The notes below the pieces were generated by a model that was given only the letters and a program-made list of their open reading frames with translations, was not told the DNA's origin and did no database searches. From the NCBI RefSeq assembly GCF_002201535.1, contig NZ_NIWW01000007.1:124001-188000 (forward strand): 64,000 bases of DNA. The letters run 5' to 3'. How positions within the stretch are numbered: the stretch's first letter is position 1; each line of letters opens with the position of its first letter. The translations under genes and the position numbers were made by a program. This stretch comes from Lacimicrobium sp. SS2-24. Lineage in GTDB: Bacteria; Pseudomonadota; Gammaproteobacteria; Enterobacterales; Alteromonadaceae. Positions 44,703 to 54,744 of this stretch are shown here, piece after piece.

Positions 44703-46682
44703 ATGGCATTGTGGGGAGGCCGTTTTAAACAACAGGCGAGTACGCAGTTTAAGGCATTCAATGACTCCTTACCTGTGGATTTCCGCCTGGCCGAGCAGGA
44801 TATTACGGGATCAGTGGCCTGGTCCCGGGCGCTGTGCAAAGTCGGCGTGTTATCAGCGGATGAGCAAAGCCGGCTGGAGCAGGCACTGGGGGCGTTGCTG
44901 GCAGAGGTGCAGGCCGATCCTAATAGCGTGCTGGCATCCGATGCCGAGGATATTCACAGCTGGGTTGAAGGCAAGCTGATCGACACAGTCGGCGATCTGG
45001 GTAAAAAGCTGCATACCGGGCGCAGCCGTAATGATCAGGTGGCGACCGACCTTAAGCTATGGTGCAAACAAAAAGGCGGTGAGCTGTTGTTGGCGTTGGT
45101 GAACTTTCAGCAGGCACTGATGGATTTGTCGCAGCGCGAACGGGCTACCGTATTGCCCGGTTATACCCACCTGCAACGCGCCCAGCCGGTCACGTTTGGG
45201 CACTGGTGCCTGGCCTATGTAGAAATGTTCGACCGTGACATCGGCCGACTTAAAGATGCCCTTTATCGGGCGGATACCAGTCCTTTGGGATCGGGTGCAC
45301 TGGCGGGTACGGCATACCCCATAAATCGCATGGAGCTGGCAGCAGACCTTGGGTTCCGTCGCCCGACCATGAACAGTCTGGATGCGGTATCAGACCGGGA
45401 CCATGTGGTTGAACTGCTGTCCTCAGCGAGTGTTAGCATGATGCACTTGTCGCGCTTTGCCGAAGACCTGATTTTTTACAATTCCGGCGAAGCGGGGTTT
45501 ATTGAGCTGAGTGATGAAGTGACATCAGGCTCCTCACTGATGCCACAGAAGAAAAATCCCGATGCGCTGGAGTTAATTCGAGGCAAATCCGGTCGTGTTT
45601 ATGGCGCAATGACCGCCATGATGATGACGATGAAGGCCTTGCCACTGGCGTATAACAAAGATATGCAGGAAGACAAGGAAGGCCTTTTTGATGCCCTGGA
45701 TACCTGGCAGCAATGCCTGGATATGGGGGTGCTAGTGGCTCAGGGATTGAAGGTGAACAGTGCCCGTACTCTGGCGGCGGCACAGCAAGGGTACGCCAAT
45801 GCCACTGAACTGGCGGATTATCTGGTGAGTAAGGATATTCCTTTTCGCGAGGCCCATCATATCGTGGGTGAAGCGGTATTGGCGGCGATTGAGGCGGGTA
45901 AACCGCTGGAAGACTTTTCGCTGTCTGAATTACAACAATATTCTGATCGAATCGAAGAAGATGTGTACCAGCATCTCTCCATTGAATCCTGCCTGGATAA
46001 ACGCGAAGTGCTGGGCGGTACCTCCCGTGCACAGGTTCAAAAGACCATAGAGTCTATTCAGTCTGGCAAACATGAGATCTTAGGCTCCCATGTGCTGGGT
46101 GGAACCGGTACCGATCAGATTCAACTGGCGCTTAAACAGGTTCAACAGCGACTCAATGCGCAAAAAGCCGAAGCACTGTCGGTAAGACGCGCCAGGATGA
46201 CCGATGTGGATCAGATCCTGCGGATTGTCAGTTACTGGTCAGATAAGGGCGAAACCTTGCCCCGCAGTCGAGACAATATCATTCACGATATTCAGAATTT
46301 CGTGGTGGCTGAGGTGCAAGGGAGCGTAGTAGGTTGTGCCAGCCTCTATATTTATCAGACGGGCCTGGCTGAGATCCGCTCTGTTGGTGTGGACAGTAAT
46401 GCCCAGAGCAAAGGTCAGGGGCGGGCAATGATCCAGTATTTGCTCGAGCAGGCACGGCATATCGAACTCAAACGGGTGATTGTATTGACCCGGGTGCCAG
46501 ACTTTTTTGCTAAGTTAGGCTTTATTCGAACGGCCATGGCCAGCCTGCCGGAAAAAGTGATGAAAGACTGCGAGATCTGTCCCAAACAACATGCCTGCGA
46601 CGAGGTCGCCATGGAATATGTGGTTAAAATCACGGAGCAGCCGATGCCGGCTGGGGCTATTCCGGTGAATCAATTGGTGTAA
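44703..46682 (+). CDS. argH: ArgH(A): argininosuccinate lyase fused to a GNAT N-acetylglutamate synthase
   Basis: A 659-aa bifunctional protein. Residues 1 to about 485 are argininosuccinate lyase: MALWGGRF start, [15 protein letters not shown], and the flexible catalytic loop [12 protein letters not shown]. Residues about 490-659 are a GNAT domain ([45 protein letters not shown]) resembling the acetyltransferase half of ArgA, with cysteines in [14 protein letters not shown]. ArgH(A) fusions are known in Moritella, Alteromonas and other marine gammaproteobacteria, where the C-terminal part makes N-acetylglutamate. Operon end; ATG 4 bases after the argG stop. Confidence 0.95.
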   Translation: MALWGGRFKQQASTQFKAFNDSLPVDFRLAEQDITGSVAWSRALCKVGVLSADEQSRLEQALGALLAEVQADPNSVLASDAEDIHSWVEGKLIDTVGDLGKKLHTGRSRNDQVATDLKLWCKQKGGELLLALVNFQQALMDLSQRERATVLPGYTHLQRAQPVTFGHWCLAYVEMFDRDIGRLKDALYRADTSPLGSGALAGTAYPINRMELAADLGFRRPTMNSLDAVSDRDHVVELLSSASVSMMHLSRFAEDLIFYNSGEAGFIELSDEVTSGSSLMPQKKNPDALELIRGKSGRVYGAMTAMMMTMKALPLAYNKDMQEDKEGLFDALDTWQQCLDMGVLVAQGLKVNSARTLAAAQQGYANATELADYLVSKDIPFREAHHIVGEAVLAAIEAGKPLEDFSLSELQQYSDRIEEDVYQHLSIESCLDKREVLGGTSRAQVQKTIESIQSGKHEILGSHVLGGTGTDQIQLALKQVQQRLNAQKAEALSVRRARMTDVDQILRIVSYWSDKGETLPRSRDNIIHDIQNFVVAEVQGSVVGCASLYIYQTGLAEIRSVGVDSNAQSKGQGRAMIQYLLEQARHIELKRVIVLTRVPDFFAKLGFIRTAMASLPEKVMKDCEICPKQHACDEVAMEYVVKITEQPMPAGAIPVNQLV

Positions 46683-46693
46683 TACAAGCCGTC

Positions 46694-46752
46694 CGTTATC
46701 AGCGGTCAGTTGTCAGTCTGAAACTCAAGGCTGATGACTGGTTGCTGATAAC
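46694..46752. repeat. Palindromic intergenic repeat, copy B
   Basis: A 59-bp element between the convergent argH and mrcA genes. The outer arms GTTATCAGC and GCTGATAAC are perfectly complementary; the inner arms (about GGTCAGTTGTCAG with GCTGATGACTGGTT) pair mostly through G-C, A-T and G-U. The reverse complement is similar to 4331-4381. It may also terminate transcription from both sides. Confidence 0.6.
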
Positions 46753-46754
46753 TA

Positions 46755-49370
46755 TTAAAAAATATCCTCACTTTCTATCACCGGCTGACCCTGGTCGAAA
46801 GGGTCGATAAATTCACTGTCATCCACATACTGAGTCGGTTCAGTACCGCGAATAAAATACTCGAACCTGGAGGTATGGTCAGTGCGTTGCGTGAGTTTTC
46901 CTGTGGTACGGTCAATTCTCACGGTCACGATATCTTCAGGTACCGTCGGGTATTGCTCCGGCACACCTTCGAGCGCGTCGCGCATAAAGCGAATCCAGGC
47001 TGGCTGTGCCACCCTGGCGCCATCTTCCGCCCCCACCATCGCATTACCCATCCAGTTGAACTGTTGCGGGTTGCGGTTAATCAGAAACTGATTTCGACTG
47101 GTGCGTCCCAGCGACCGATTCATATCATCGAATCCGACCCAGACGGTGGTCACCAGGTTTCCCCCCATACCGCTGAACCAGGTGTCTTTGGCATCATTGG
47201 TGGTACCGGTTTTGCCTGCCAGGTCGTCCCGAGACATCAGATTATTGGCGCGCCACCCGGTGCCTTGCCAATAGGTATTCTTCGACCAGCTTCCACCACC
47301 ATAAATGGCGGTGCGCATCATTTCGCGGGTCAAAAAGGCATTCTGTCTTGAGAGTACCTGAGGCGCGATGAGAGGGGGAACGCTGAAGTCTGTACCAGCG
47401 GCAATAGCTTGCAGATCAGGATAGAGAGGCTCATCTACCTGTTCGGATGCGGCGATGGCGGGATTGGCATGCCATAATGTTTGTCCAAACTCATTGTCAA
47501 TGCGCTCGATAAAATAGGGCTCTACCGCATACCCTCCATTGCCGATAATGGCAATTCCTCGGGCGACCTCAAGGGGAGTGAGGGAGGCTGAGCCCAGTGA
47601 GAGTGACTCATCTTTTGGCAGCTCATTGGGATTGAAACCAAAATTGGCTAAGTGGGAAATAACATCATCCAGTCCCACACTGCGCAGTAATCTCACAGAT
47701 ACCACGTTTTTCGAACGGCCCAGCGCGACCCTCATACGGATAGGTCCGTCATAGATTTCGGGCGAGTTCTTCGGGCGCCAGGCAATGCCTGAACTGCGAT
47801 CCCATTGATTAATAGGGGCATCATTGATGATCGTGGCCAGGGTGTAGCCTTCTTCAATGGCAGCAGAATAGATGAAAGGTTTGATATTCGAGCCTACCTG
47901 ACGTTTCGCCTGGGTCGCACGATTAAACTGGCTCTGATAGAAATTGTAGCCCCCGACTATGGATCTGACAGCACCATTTTGCGGGTCTAAGGAGACTAGC
48001 GCACTGCTGGCATCGGGAAACTGGGAAAGTTGCCATTGCTCTAGTTCCTGATTAAAGCGAATCAACACGTGAGCTCCGGTACTGACGATATCTTTGGCGT
48101 TCTCAGGCGTGTCGCCCTGTTTGCTGTCTGTGACAAAAGGCCTCGCCCAGGCCAACCCATCCCAGCCTATGTCAATGTATCCGTTATCGAGAGTGAAGAC
48201 ACGAATGTTCTGGTCTTGCACGACTGTGACGACTGCCGGTGCGAGAGGGGCAAAAGCTGGCTGCGTTTTCAGATAGTCTTGCATCTGCTGCTCTGACCAG
48301 GCTGGATCTGTTGCAGTGAGCGAACCTGCTGGTTCTAGCTGCTCCATATCCGCTTGTGGGGCACTCTCATGAACTTCTGGCAGTACCGGAGCGTCCCAAA
48401 GTTGGGCAATGGGGCCACGATAGCCATGGCGCTCGTCATAATCATGCAGATTCTGCTGCAAGGCACGCTGAGCGGATTGCTGTAGAACAGATGGAACGGT
48501 GGCGTAAACCTGATAGCCGCCTGTTTCGGCCTCCTCTTTTCCATAGAGCTGAATCATTTCCATATAAATCATGTCGGCAAGATAGGGGGCATGTAACTGT
48601 ATTTCTGCGCCGTGTTTTTCTGCATCCAGATCCACCGCTGCGGCCTGCTTAAATTGCTCCTCTGTAATATGTCCTTCATCCAGCATTCTTGCGAGTACCA
48701 CGCGACGGCGCTCTTTCGAGGCTTGCGGATTGCTGATTGGGTTGAGGTTAGAGGGAGCTTTTGGCAATCCGGCAATTGTGGCCATTTCGGCCAGATTCAA
48801 TTCGTCGACGGTCTTACCAAAATAGACCTGAGCTGCGGCACCAATGCCAAAGGAGCGATGGCCAAGTTCAATTTTATTCAGATACAGTTCGAGGATCTCT
48901 TCCTTACTCAGGAGTTGCTCGATGTGCAGGGCAATAAAGGTTTCCTTGATCTTGCGCATCCATGCCTTATCCCGGGTCAAAAAGAAATTTCGCGCCAGCT
49001 GCATGGTAATGGTGCTAGCACCCTGACCCTTTTCCCCGGTTAGGATAAGATTCATAAAAGCCCGGGCGACGCCGATAAGGTCTACACCGGGATGATCGTA
49101 AAAACGGCTGTCTTCTGTTGCGAGGAAAGCCTGCAACATGGGTTTAGGTATATTTTTTAATTCTAATGGGATGCGACGCTTAACCCCGAACTGTGAAATT
49201 AATAATCCATCCTGGGAATAAACTTTCATTGGTGTTTGCAGGCGCACATCTTTTAAGATGGCTACACTTGGAAGTTCAGGACGGATATAAAAATACAGGG
49301 CTGCTAAGGCGATAGCACCCATTAGGACGGAAACAAAAAAAGTCAGGGCTAAAGGTTTGACGTACTTCAC
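46755..49370 (-). CDS. mrcA: Penicillin-binding protein 1A (bifunctional)
   Basis: PBP1A polymerises and cross-links peptidoglycan. The 871-aa protein has an N-terminal membrane anchor (residues about 8-28), a GT51 glycosyltransferase domain with TEDSRFYDHPGVD and GASTITMQLARNF, the OB-like insertion, and a transpeptidase domain with SNIKPF (SxxK), SKN and KTGTTND. It is divergent from pilM across a 138-bp A+T-rich gap, the standard gammaproteobacterial arrangement. Confidence 0.96.
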   Translation of the reverse strand: MKYVKPLALTFFVSVLMGAIALAALYFYIRPELPSVAILKDVRLQTPMKVYSQDGLLISQFGVKRRIPLELKNIPKPMLQAFLATEDSRFYDHPGVDLIGVARAFMNLILTGEKGQGASTITMQLARNFFLTRDKAWMRKIKETFIALHIEQLLSKEEILELYLNKIELGHRSFGIGAAAQVYFGKTVDELNLAEMATIAGLPKAPSNLNPISNPQASKERRRVVLARMLDEGHITEEQFKQAAAVDLDAEKHGAEIQLHAPYLADMIYMEMIQLYGKEEAETGGYQVYATVPSVLQQSAQRALQQNLHDYDERHGYRGPIAQLWDAPVLPEVHESAPQADMEQLEPAGSLTATDPAWSEQQMQDYLKTQPAFAPLAPAVVTVVQDQNIRVFTLDNGYIDIGWDGLAWARPFVTDSKQGDTPENAKDIVSTGAHVLIRFNQELEQWQLSQFPDASSALVSLDPQNGAVRSIVGGYNFYQSQFNRATQAKRQVGSNIKPFIYSAAIEEGYTLATIINDAPINQWDRSSGIAWRPKNSPEIYDGPIRMRVALGRSKNVVSVRLLRSVGLDDVISHLANFGFNPNELPKDESLSLGSASLTPLEVARGIAIIGNGGYAVEPYFIERIDNEFGQTLWHANPAIAASEQVDEPLYPDLQAIAAGTDFSVPPLIAPQVLSRQNAFLTREMMRTAIYGGGSWSKNTYWQGTGWRANNLMSRDDLAGKTGTTNDAKDTWFSGMGGNLVTTVWVGFDDMNRSLGRTSRNQFLINRNPQQFNWMGNAMVGAEDGARVAQPAWIRFMRDALEGVPEQYPTVPEDIVTVRIDRTTGKLTQRTDHTSRFEYFIRGTEPTQYVDDSEFIDPFDQGQPVIESEDIF

Positions 49371-49508
49371 AAAAACCTATTTTGTCAGAGCAATTTCATG
49401 GAAATGGCTTATATTTTATACCTATGTACCATTACGGGAACCATTAAGTATAAAAAATTAGTGAATAATGGTTAACTCGTAGTTTAACGAAAAAAACAGG
49501 ACGCCGCT

Positions 49509-50573
49509 TTGCTTAATAAAGTTTTCAGCAAAAAAATCCAACCATTGTTGGGACTGGATATCGGCACCCGCTACGTCAAGGGGGTGCTGTTGACCGGTTC
49601 AGGTAAAGATGTGCAGGTCGCGGCCGTTGCCTGTGAGGCTATTAATGGCGATGCCTTTGCCGACCGGGACATTAAAGACTTTGATGCCGTTAGTACTGCT
49701 ATTCGTAAAGTGAAAAACTCACTCAAGGTAAAATGCAAATCTGCCGCGGTGGCGGTGTCAGGTGCATCGGTCATTACGAAAGTCGTCTACATGGACCCTG
49801 AACAGTCGGACCACGAATTGGAATCTCAGATTGAAATCGAGGCGGACAGCCTCATTCCCTATCCGCTTGATGAAGTGTATCTGGATTTTGAAGAACTGGG
49901 TCCCAGCAAAAGTCATGCAGGCAAAGTCGATGTGCTACTGAGCGCAGGCCACAAAGACATGATCGATAATCGTATGACGCTGCTGCGAGAAATTGAGATA
50001 GAACCGAAGGTCATAGACGTTGAGGGTTACGCTTTAGGCAGTGCGCTGATTGAGTATGGACCGCCCAGTGAAGAACAGCCTGTTGTGTGTGTGAACATTG
50101 GTGCCAGTCAACTTTTGGTGACAGCAGTACAGGAAAGGCGTGTTATATACAGCAAAGAACACAGCTTTGGCTGTGACAATCTGATCCGGGATATTGCGCT
50201 GGTGTTTGCTATGGAATGGCAGGAAGCGCAGCAACAAATGACCGAAGGTACGCTACCAGAAAGCTGGAAAGAGCAGCAGTGGCCAGTTTTTATGGCAAAC
50301 TTACAGCAGCAATTAACCCGCGCCCTGCAAATGTATGTGGCGTCAACCAATAAAGAACAACCGCAGCAACTTCTGATAACAGGCGGAGGGGCGGTATTGG
50401 CCGATATGGCGGCCGAATTGGGGCGTGAGTTGTCTTTGGGAGTGAGTACCTTTGATCCTTTCGCGCAAATGAAAATGAAACCAGAGGTGCGAGAGCGGCT
50501 CGATACCATGGCCCCTCAGTTGGCCATCGCCGCCGGCTTGGCAAGCAGGAGTTTTAGTCCATGGCACATATAA
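49509..50573 (+). CDS. pilM: PilM, type IV pilus assembly ATPase-like protein
   Basis: An actin-like cytoplasmic protein of the pilus alignment complex that binds the PilN tail. The 354-aa product has the FtsA-type opening LLGLDIGTRYVKGVLL and the glycine-rich LLITGGGAVLADMAAELG near residue 285. The start codon is TTG, with AGGA seven bases upstream; no ATG fits as well. It overlaps pilN by 13 bp. First gene of pilMNOPQ. Confidence 0.94.
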   Translation: MLNKVFSKKIQPLLGLDIGTRYVKGVLLTGSGKDVQVAAVACEAINGDAFADRDIKDFDAVSTAIRKVKNSLKVKCKSAAVAVSGASVITKVVYMDPEQSDHELESQIEIEADSLIPYPLDEVYLDFEELGPSKSHAGKVDVLLSAGHKDMIDNRMTLLREIEIEPKVIDVEGYALGSALIEYGPPSEEQPVVCVNIGASQLLVTAVQERRVIYSKEHSFGCDNLIRDIALVFAMEWQEAQQQMTEGTLPESWKEQQWPVFMANLQQQLTRALQMYVASTNKEQPQQLLITGGGAVLADMAAELGRELSLGVSTFDPFAQMKMKPEVRERLDTMAPQLAIAAGLASRSFSPWHI

Positions 50574-51139
50574 ATCTACTGCCCTGGCGAGCGGCCCACC
50601 GTCAGAAAAAGAAGCAGGAATACATTACCCTGCTTGCTTTAGTGGCGGTTTTTGTACTGGCGCTTTTCTGGCTCATCGGGTCTTTGGTCGACACCATGAT
50701 TTCTAATCAACAGCAGCGCAATGACTTTCTGCAGCAACGTATCGCTGTGCTGGATGCTCAGATAGCCAAAATCAAGGATATTAAAGAGAGGAAAAAGGAT
50801 CTCGAACGGCGCATGGCACTGATTGAACAGCTGCAAACGAACCGTAATGTGGCGCCTCAGGTGTTGGATGAACTGGCTCGAATACTGCCGCCAGGAGTGT
50901 CTTTTAGAACTTTGATAAGAAAAGGCAATCAGCTGGAAGTGATAGGTGTCAGTGAATCCAACAACCGGCTCTCTGAGTTCATGCGTCAGTTGGAACTCTC
51001 TAAGGTCTTTAACCGCGGGGAGCTTTCCTCCATTGTCGCCGATACCAGCAGTACAGATGCGGTGAGTGAGTTTAGACTGACCTTCAATATCAGTCCGGCC
51101 ATCGCGCCACAGATGATGGTGGAGGACGATCAGCAATGA
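50561..51139 (+). CDS. pilN: PilN, type IV pilus alignment protein
   Basis: An inner-membrane bitopic protein of 192 aa. The short cytoplasmic N-terminus MAHINLLPWRAAHRQKKK contains the INLLPWR motif that inserts in PilM. A transmembrane helix (about residues 21-45), a coiled coil (45-90) and a periplasmic ferredoxin-like fold follow. Gene ends overlap both neighbours. Confidence 0.94.
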   Translation: MAHINLLPWRAAHRQKKKQEYITLLALVAVFVLALFWLIGSLVDTMISNQQQRNDFLQQRIAVLDAQIAKIKDIKERKKDLERRMALIEQLQTNRNVAPQVLDELARILPPGVSFRTLIRKGNQLEVIGVSESNNRLSEFMRQLELSKVFNRGELSSIVADTSSTDAVSEFRLTFNISPAIAPQMMVEDDQQ

Positions 51140-51747
51140 AATTTGATTTCAACAAGCTCAAAGAAATGAATGATCTGGACTTCGAACAGGTAGCGATTTG
51201 GCCTTTTGAAGTCAAATTTGTGGTAGGTCTGGTTATTGCCATCCTCACCGGAGTACTCGGCTTCTATTTACTGGTGAATGACAAATTACCGGCTCTGGAG
51301 ACAGCTGAGGCGAAGGAAGTTGAACTAAAAAATAGTTACGAGGTTAAGTACCGGGTTGCCATTAACCTGCAGGCCTATGAGGAGCAACTGGCGAAAATTC
51401 AACAGGATTTCTCATCCATGCTCAGATCCCTGCCCACCAGTAATGAAACTCCGGGGCTACTTGACGATATTACCTTTGTGGGTACGTCTGCAGGGCTTAA
51501 CTTCAAGTTGCTGAACTGGCAAAAAGAAGTACCAAAAGAGTTTTACACTGAATTGCCAATTCAGATGGAAGTTCGGGGAGATTATCATGATTTTGGTAAG
51601 TTTCTTTCTGATGTTGCCGGTCTTCCTCGCATCGTAACAGTACATGATTTTGAAATGGTGAATGATGGTGGTGGTTTGCGCCTGAGTTTGCAGGCGCAAA
51701 CCTACCGTACTTCGACAACCAGTGGTGTGGCGGAGCGTGCAGAATGA
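51136..51747 (+). CDS. pilO: PilO, type IV pilus alignment protein
   Basis: 203 aa: a cytoplasmic start, one transmembrane helix (FVVGLVIAILTGVLGFYLLV), a coiled coil, and a periplasmic domain with the YHDFGKFLSDVAGLPRIVTVHDFEM segment diagnostic of PilO. It pairs with PilN in the alignment complex. The ATG overlaps the pilN stop (ATGA), as does its own stop with pilP. Confidence 0.95.
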   Translation: MKFDFNKLKEMNDLDFEQVAIWPFEVKFVVGLVIAILTGVLGFYLLVNDKLPALETAEAKEVELKNSYEVKYRVAINLQAYEEQLAKIQQDFSSMLRSLPTSNETPGLLDDITFVGTSAGLNFKLLNWQKEVPKEFYTELPIQMEVRGDYHDFGKFLSDVAGLPRIVTVHDFEMVNDGGGLRLSLQAQTYRTSTTSGVAERAE

Positions 51748-52277
51748 GAATCCTGACCGTGATGTTGTTATTATTGGTTGCGGGCTGCCAGCCAAAGTTT
51801 GATGATTTACAAGCCTTTGTGACTGAAGTGGAGCAAAATACGCAGGTCAGCATTGAGCCGTATCCTGAGTTTAGTAAAACTCCCGCTTTTGTTTATCGCG
51901 CCGGAGATAAGCGCAGCCCGTTTCAACGTCCAAAGGGGCAGGTTGCGGAGCTTGTGAAATCACAGCAAGCAAACTGCCGTCAACCCGACTTTTCCAGAAC
52001 CAAGCAACCCCTGGAACGTTATGGAACTGACGCCTTATCGGTAAAAGGCTTTTTTAGTCGTAACGACAAAACCTGGGCAATGATTCAGGCGAATGATGGC
52101 AGCTTACATAAAGCCAGTGTGGGAGACCGCTTGGGTTTATTCTTTGGGAGAATTACTGACATTTCCAACGGCAAGGTTTCGATTATTGAAATGCTGCCCG
52201 ATGGCACAGGCTGTTGGCAAGAGAAACAAGCCACCCTGACGATGTCCTCACAGGCAGGAGAGAACGACAATGTCTGA
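51744..52277 (+). CDS. pilP: PilP, type IV pilus lipoprotein
   Basis: 177 aa with a lipoprotein signal (MRILTVMLLLLVAGC, lipobox VAGC), an extended linker and a C-terminal beta-sandwich containing WAMIQANDGSLHKASVGDRLGLFFGRI. PilP links the PilNO complex to the PilQ secretin. It overlaps pilO by 4 bp and pilQ by 8 bp. Confidence 0.94.
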   Translation: MRILTVMLLLLVAGCQPKFDDLQAFVTEVEQNTQVSIEPYPEFSKTPAFVYRAGDKRSPFQRPKGQVAELVKSQQANCRQPDFSRTKQPLERYGTDALSVKGFFSRNDKTWAMIQANDGSLHKASVGDRLGLFFGRITDISNGKVSIIEMLPDGTGCWQEKQATLTMSSQAGENDNV

Positions 52278-54030
52278 ACGTTATATTTTTAATAAGAAGC
52301 TCAACAGACGCAGCAGGCACTGGCCCTGGATGTCTTTAGTATTGCTGGCTTTGGTGGGCGTAAAGAGTCTTTCAGTCCAGGCACAAGACGTAGAGCTTGT
52401 GGATCCCTATGAGACGCCTGTGCAGGCATTACCCTTTCAGGTGGAGGACATTACTTTCAGACGCAATAACAATGGTGGTGCCCGTATTGAAATGCAGCTC
52501 AGTAAAGCAGGCTTTGATGCTGCTTTGATTGAGGTACCAGAAGGGGTTGAACTGCAATTGCCCGGCAGCCGCCTGGCGGACGATTTGTTGTATCGTCTGG
52601 ATGTGATGGATTTTGCGACGCCTGTGGATTGGCTGGAAACCTTTCAACAGGACGAAGGTGCGGTTGTGGTGTTTAAAACGTCCACCGGAGTGAGCTTTCA
52701 ACATCAGAAGCTCAGTGACCGCCTGGTGGTTGAAATTGATAAGGCAACAGCAGAAGACACCCAGACCGTTGCTAAGGGAAATTATGAAGGGGCTCCGGTA
52801 TCGCTGGATTTCCAGGATGTGCCTGTCCGTCAGGTGCTGCAGGTAATTGCTCAAATCAGCGGTTTTAATCTGGTGACCACAGATACCGTGACCGGCAACG
52901 TGACCCTCAGCCTGGATAACGTGCCCTGGGATCAGGCGCTGAATATGATCATGAAGATCAAGGGGTTGGATAAGCGCATGGAAGGCAATATATTGTTAAT
53001 TGCCCCAGCTGAAGAACTCTCTTCCAGAGAAACCCAGCGTCTGCAATCGGAACAACAGGCAGCAGAGCTGGCGCCATTGCGCTCTGAAACCATTCAGATT
53101 AACTATGCCAAAGCGTCTGATATGGCTGGCATTCTTAAGTCCAGTGAGGGCGGTATACTCAGCTCAAGAGGGGCGGTCACCGTGGATAACCGCACCAACG
53201 CATTGTTGGTGAGGGATACCGATGAATCCATCCAGGAAGCACGACGCATGGTCAAGGAACTGGATATTCCCATTAAGCAGGTGCTCATCGAATCCCGCAT
53301 GGTCACGGTACGCGACAATGTGGATGAGCAGTTGGGTGTGCGCTGGGGATTCAGCGACCGCCAGGGTGATGACGGTGTCTCCGGGTCTCTGGAGGGAGCA
53401 GAAACAATATCTGGCGGACAGGTACCCGCGCTGGCGGATCGCTTAAATGTCAATCTTCCGGTATCTGGTGCGGCTGGACGCATTGGCTTTCAGATTGCTA
53501 AGCTGGCCGACGGAACCATACTGGATCTCGAACTTTCGGCACTGGAAAGTGAAAACAAAGGTGAGATTATTGCCAGCCCCAGGATTACTGTTGCCAATCA
53601 GCGGGAAGCCTATATTGAGCAGGGTACAGAGATTCCTTATGTTCAGGCGACGTCCAGTGGTGCAACCTCTGTCGAATTCAAAAAAGCCGTATTGAGCCTC
53701 ACGGTGACACCCCATATCACTCCAGATAACCGTATTATTCTTGATCTGGTGGTGACACAGGATACCCGTGGTGACACGGTATCAACCTCTACCGGACCGG
53801 CTGTTGCTATCGATACACAAGAGATTTCAACGCAGGTTCTGGTTGAAAACGGTGAAACAGTCGTGTTGGGCGGTATTTTCCAGCAGCAACTGATCAATGC
53901 GATAGAGAAAGTGCCACTGTTTGGTGATCTGCCTGTGGTAGGTAATTTGTTTAAAAACTCTCGGGATTTCACCGAAAAACGAGAGCTTTTGATTTTTGTG
54001 ACCCCAAAAATCATCGATGAGGCCCTTTGA
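52270..54030 (+). CDS. pilQ: PilQ, type IV pilus secretin
   Basis: The outer-membrane ring through which type IV pili pass. The 586-aa protein has a signal sequence (to about residue 40), one AMIN domain (about 55-155), the STN/N0 region around SLDFQDVPVRQVLQVIAQISGFN, an N1 domain, and the secretin barrel with VPLFGDLPVVGNLFKNS and the final ELLIFVTPKII. It is shorter than Pseudomonas PilQ, which has two AMIN domains. Confidence 0.96.
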   Translation: MSERYIFNKKLNRRSRHWPWMSLVLLALVGVKSLSVQAQDVELVDPYETPVQALPFQVEDITFRRNNNGGARIEMQLSKAGFDAALIEVPEGVELQLPGSRLADDLLYRLDVMDFATPVDWLETFQQDEGAVVVFKTSTGVSFQHQKLSDRLVVEIDKATAEDTQTVAKGNYEGAPVSLDFQDVPVRQVLQVIAQISGFNLVTTDTVTGNVTLSLDNVPWDQALNMIMKIKGLDKRMEGNILLIAPAEELSSRETQRLQSEQQAAELAPLRSETIQINYAKASDMAGILKSSEGGILSSRGAVTVDNRTNALLVRDTDESIQEARRMVKELDIPIKQVLIESRMVTVRDNVDEQLGVRWGFSDRQGDDGVSGSLEGAETISGGQVPALADRLNVNLPVSGAAGRIGFQIAKLADGTILDLELSALESENKGEIIASPRITVANQREAYIEQGTEIPYVQATSSGATSVEFKKAVLSLTVTPHITPDNRIILDLVVTQDTRGDTVSTSTGPAVAIDTQEISTQVLVENGETVVLGGIFQQQLINAIEKVPLFGDLPVVGNLFKNSRDFTEKRELLIFVTPKIIDEAL

Positions 54031-54044
54031 CACCATCCTGAGAA

Positions 54045-54072
54045 GGGGGCTGCTGGCCCCCTCCAGCCTTTT
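54045..54072 (+). terminator. Probable terminator after pilQ
   Basis: GGGGGC (54045-54050) pairs with GCCCCC (54056-54061) over a 5-base loop, and a TTTTT run follows about seven bases later. It separates pilMNOPQ from the aroK promoter. Confidence 0.5.
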
Positions 54073-54096
54073 TCCTCAGTGGAACGAAGATCAAAC

Positions 54097-54126
54097 TTGC
54101 ATCTGCACGGAGTAAACTGAGATAAT
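54097..54126 (+). promoter_or_regulatory. Candidate aroK operon promoter
   Basis: TTGCAT (54097-54102) and GATAAT (54121-54126) are spaced by 18 bases, about 70 bp upstream of aroK. Confidence 0.45.
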
Positions 54127-54198
54127 CCCGCTTCTCAAATTCGACCGGGGGTTGAGTTTATTCATTTTTAACCGTTAGTTGTGTGACTTAAATCAAAG

Positions 54199-54714
54199 AT
54201 GGCCGAAAAACGTAATATCTTTTTGGTAGGGCCAATGGGTGCAGGTAAAAGCACTATTGGTAAACACCTTGCAGACGAACTTCATTTAGAATTTTATGAC
54301 TCCGATCAGGAAATCGAACGCCGTACCGGTGCCGATATCGCCTGGGTTTTCGATCTCGAGGGCGAAGAAGGATTCCGTGTTCGCGAAGAGGGCGTCATTA
54401 ACGACCTGACCGAGAAGCAGGGCATTGTGCTTGCTACCGGTGGTGGCTCGGTTATCAGCAAAACGGTGCGTAACCGTCTCGCCGCTAGAGGCATCGTGGT
54501 CTATCTCCAGACGACCATTGACAAACAGGTTGCCCGGACACAGCGTGATAAACGCCGCCCCTTGCTACAAAACAATGATCCGGAAACGGTATTACGCAAT
54601 CTGGCTGATGAACGTAATCCGCTTTATGAAGAAGTGGCGGATTATGTGGTTCAGACAGATGACCAAAGTGCACGTGCCGTAGCCAGTCAGATCATCGAAA
54701 AAATCGGGCTTTAA
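54199..54714 (+). CDS. aroK: Shikimate kinase I
   Basis: AroK phosphorylates shikimate in aromatic amino-acid synthesis. The 171-aa P-loop kinase has Walker [13 protein letters not shown], the shikimate-binding [14 protein letters not shown] and GGGSV, and the RPLL lid segment. It is the first gene of the aroK-aroB-damX-dam cluster. Confidence 0.97.
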   Translation: MAEKRNIFLVGPMGAGKSTIGKHLADELHLEFYDSDQEIERRTGADIAWVFDLEGEEGFRVREEGVINDLTEKQGIVLATGGGSVISKTVRNRLAARGIVVYLQTTIDKQVARTQRDKRRPLLQNNDPETVLRNLADERNPLYEEVADYVVQTDDQSARAVASQIIEKIGL

Positions 54715-54744
54715 TCAAATATACCAGGCGGGGATGCTGCGCTG

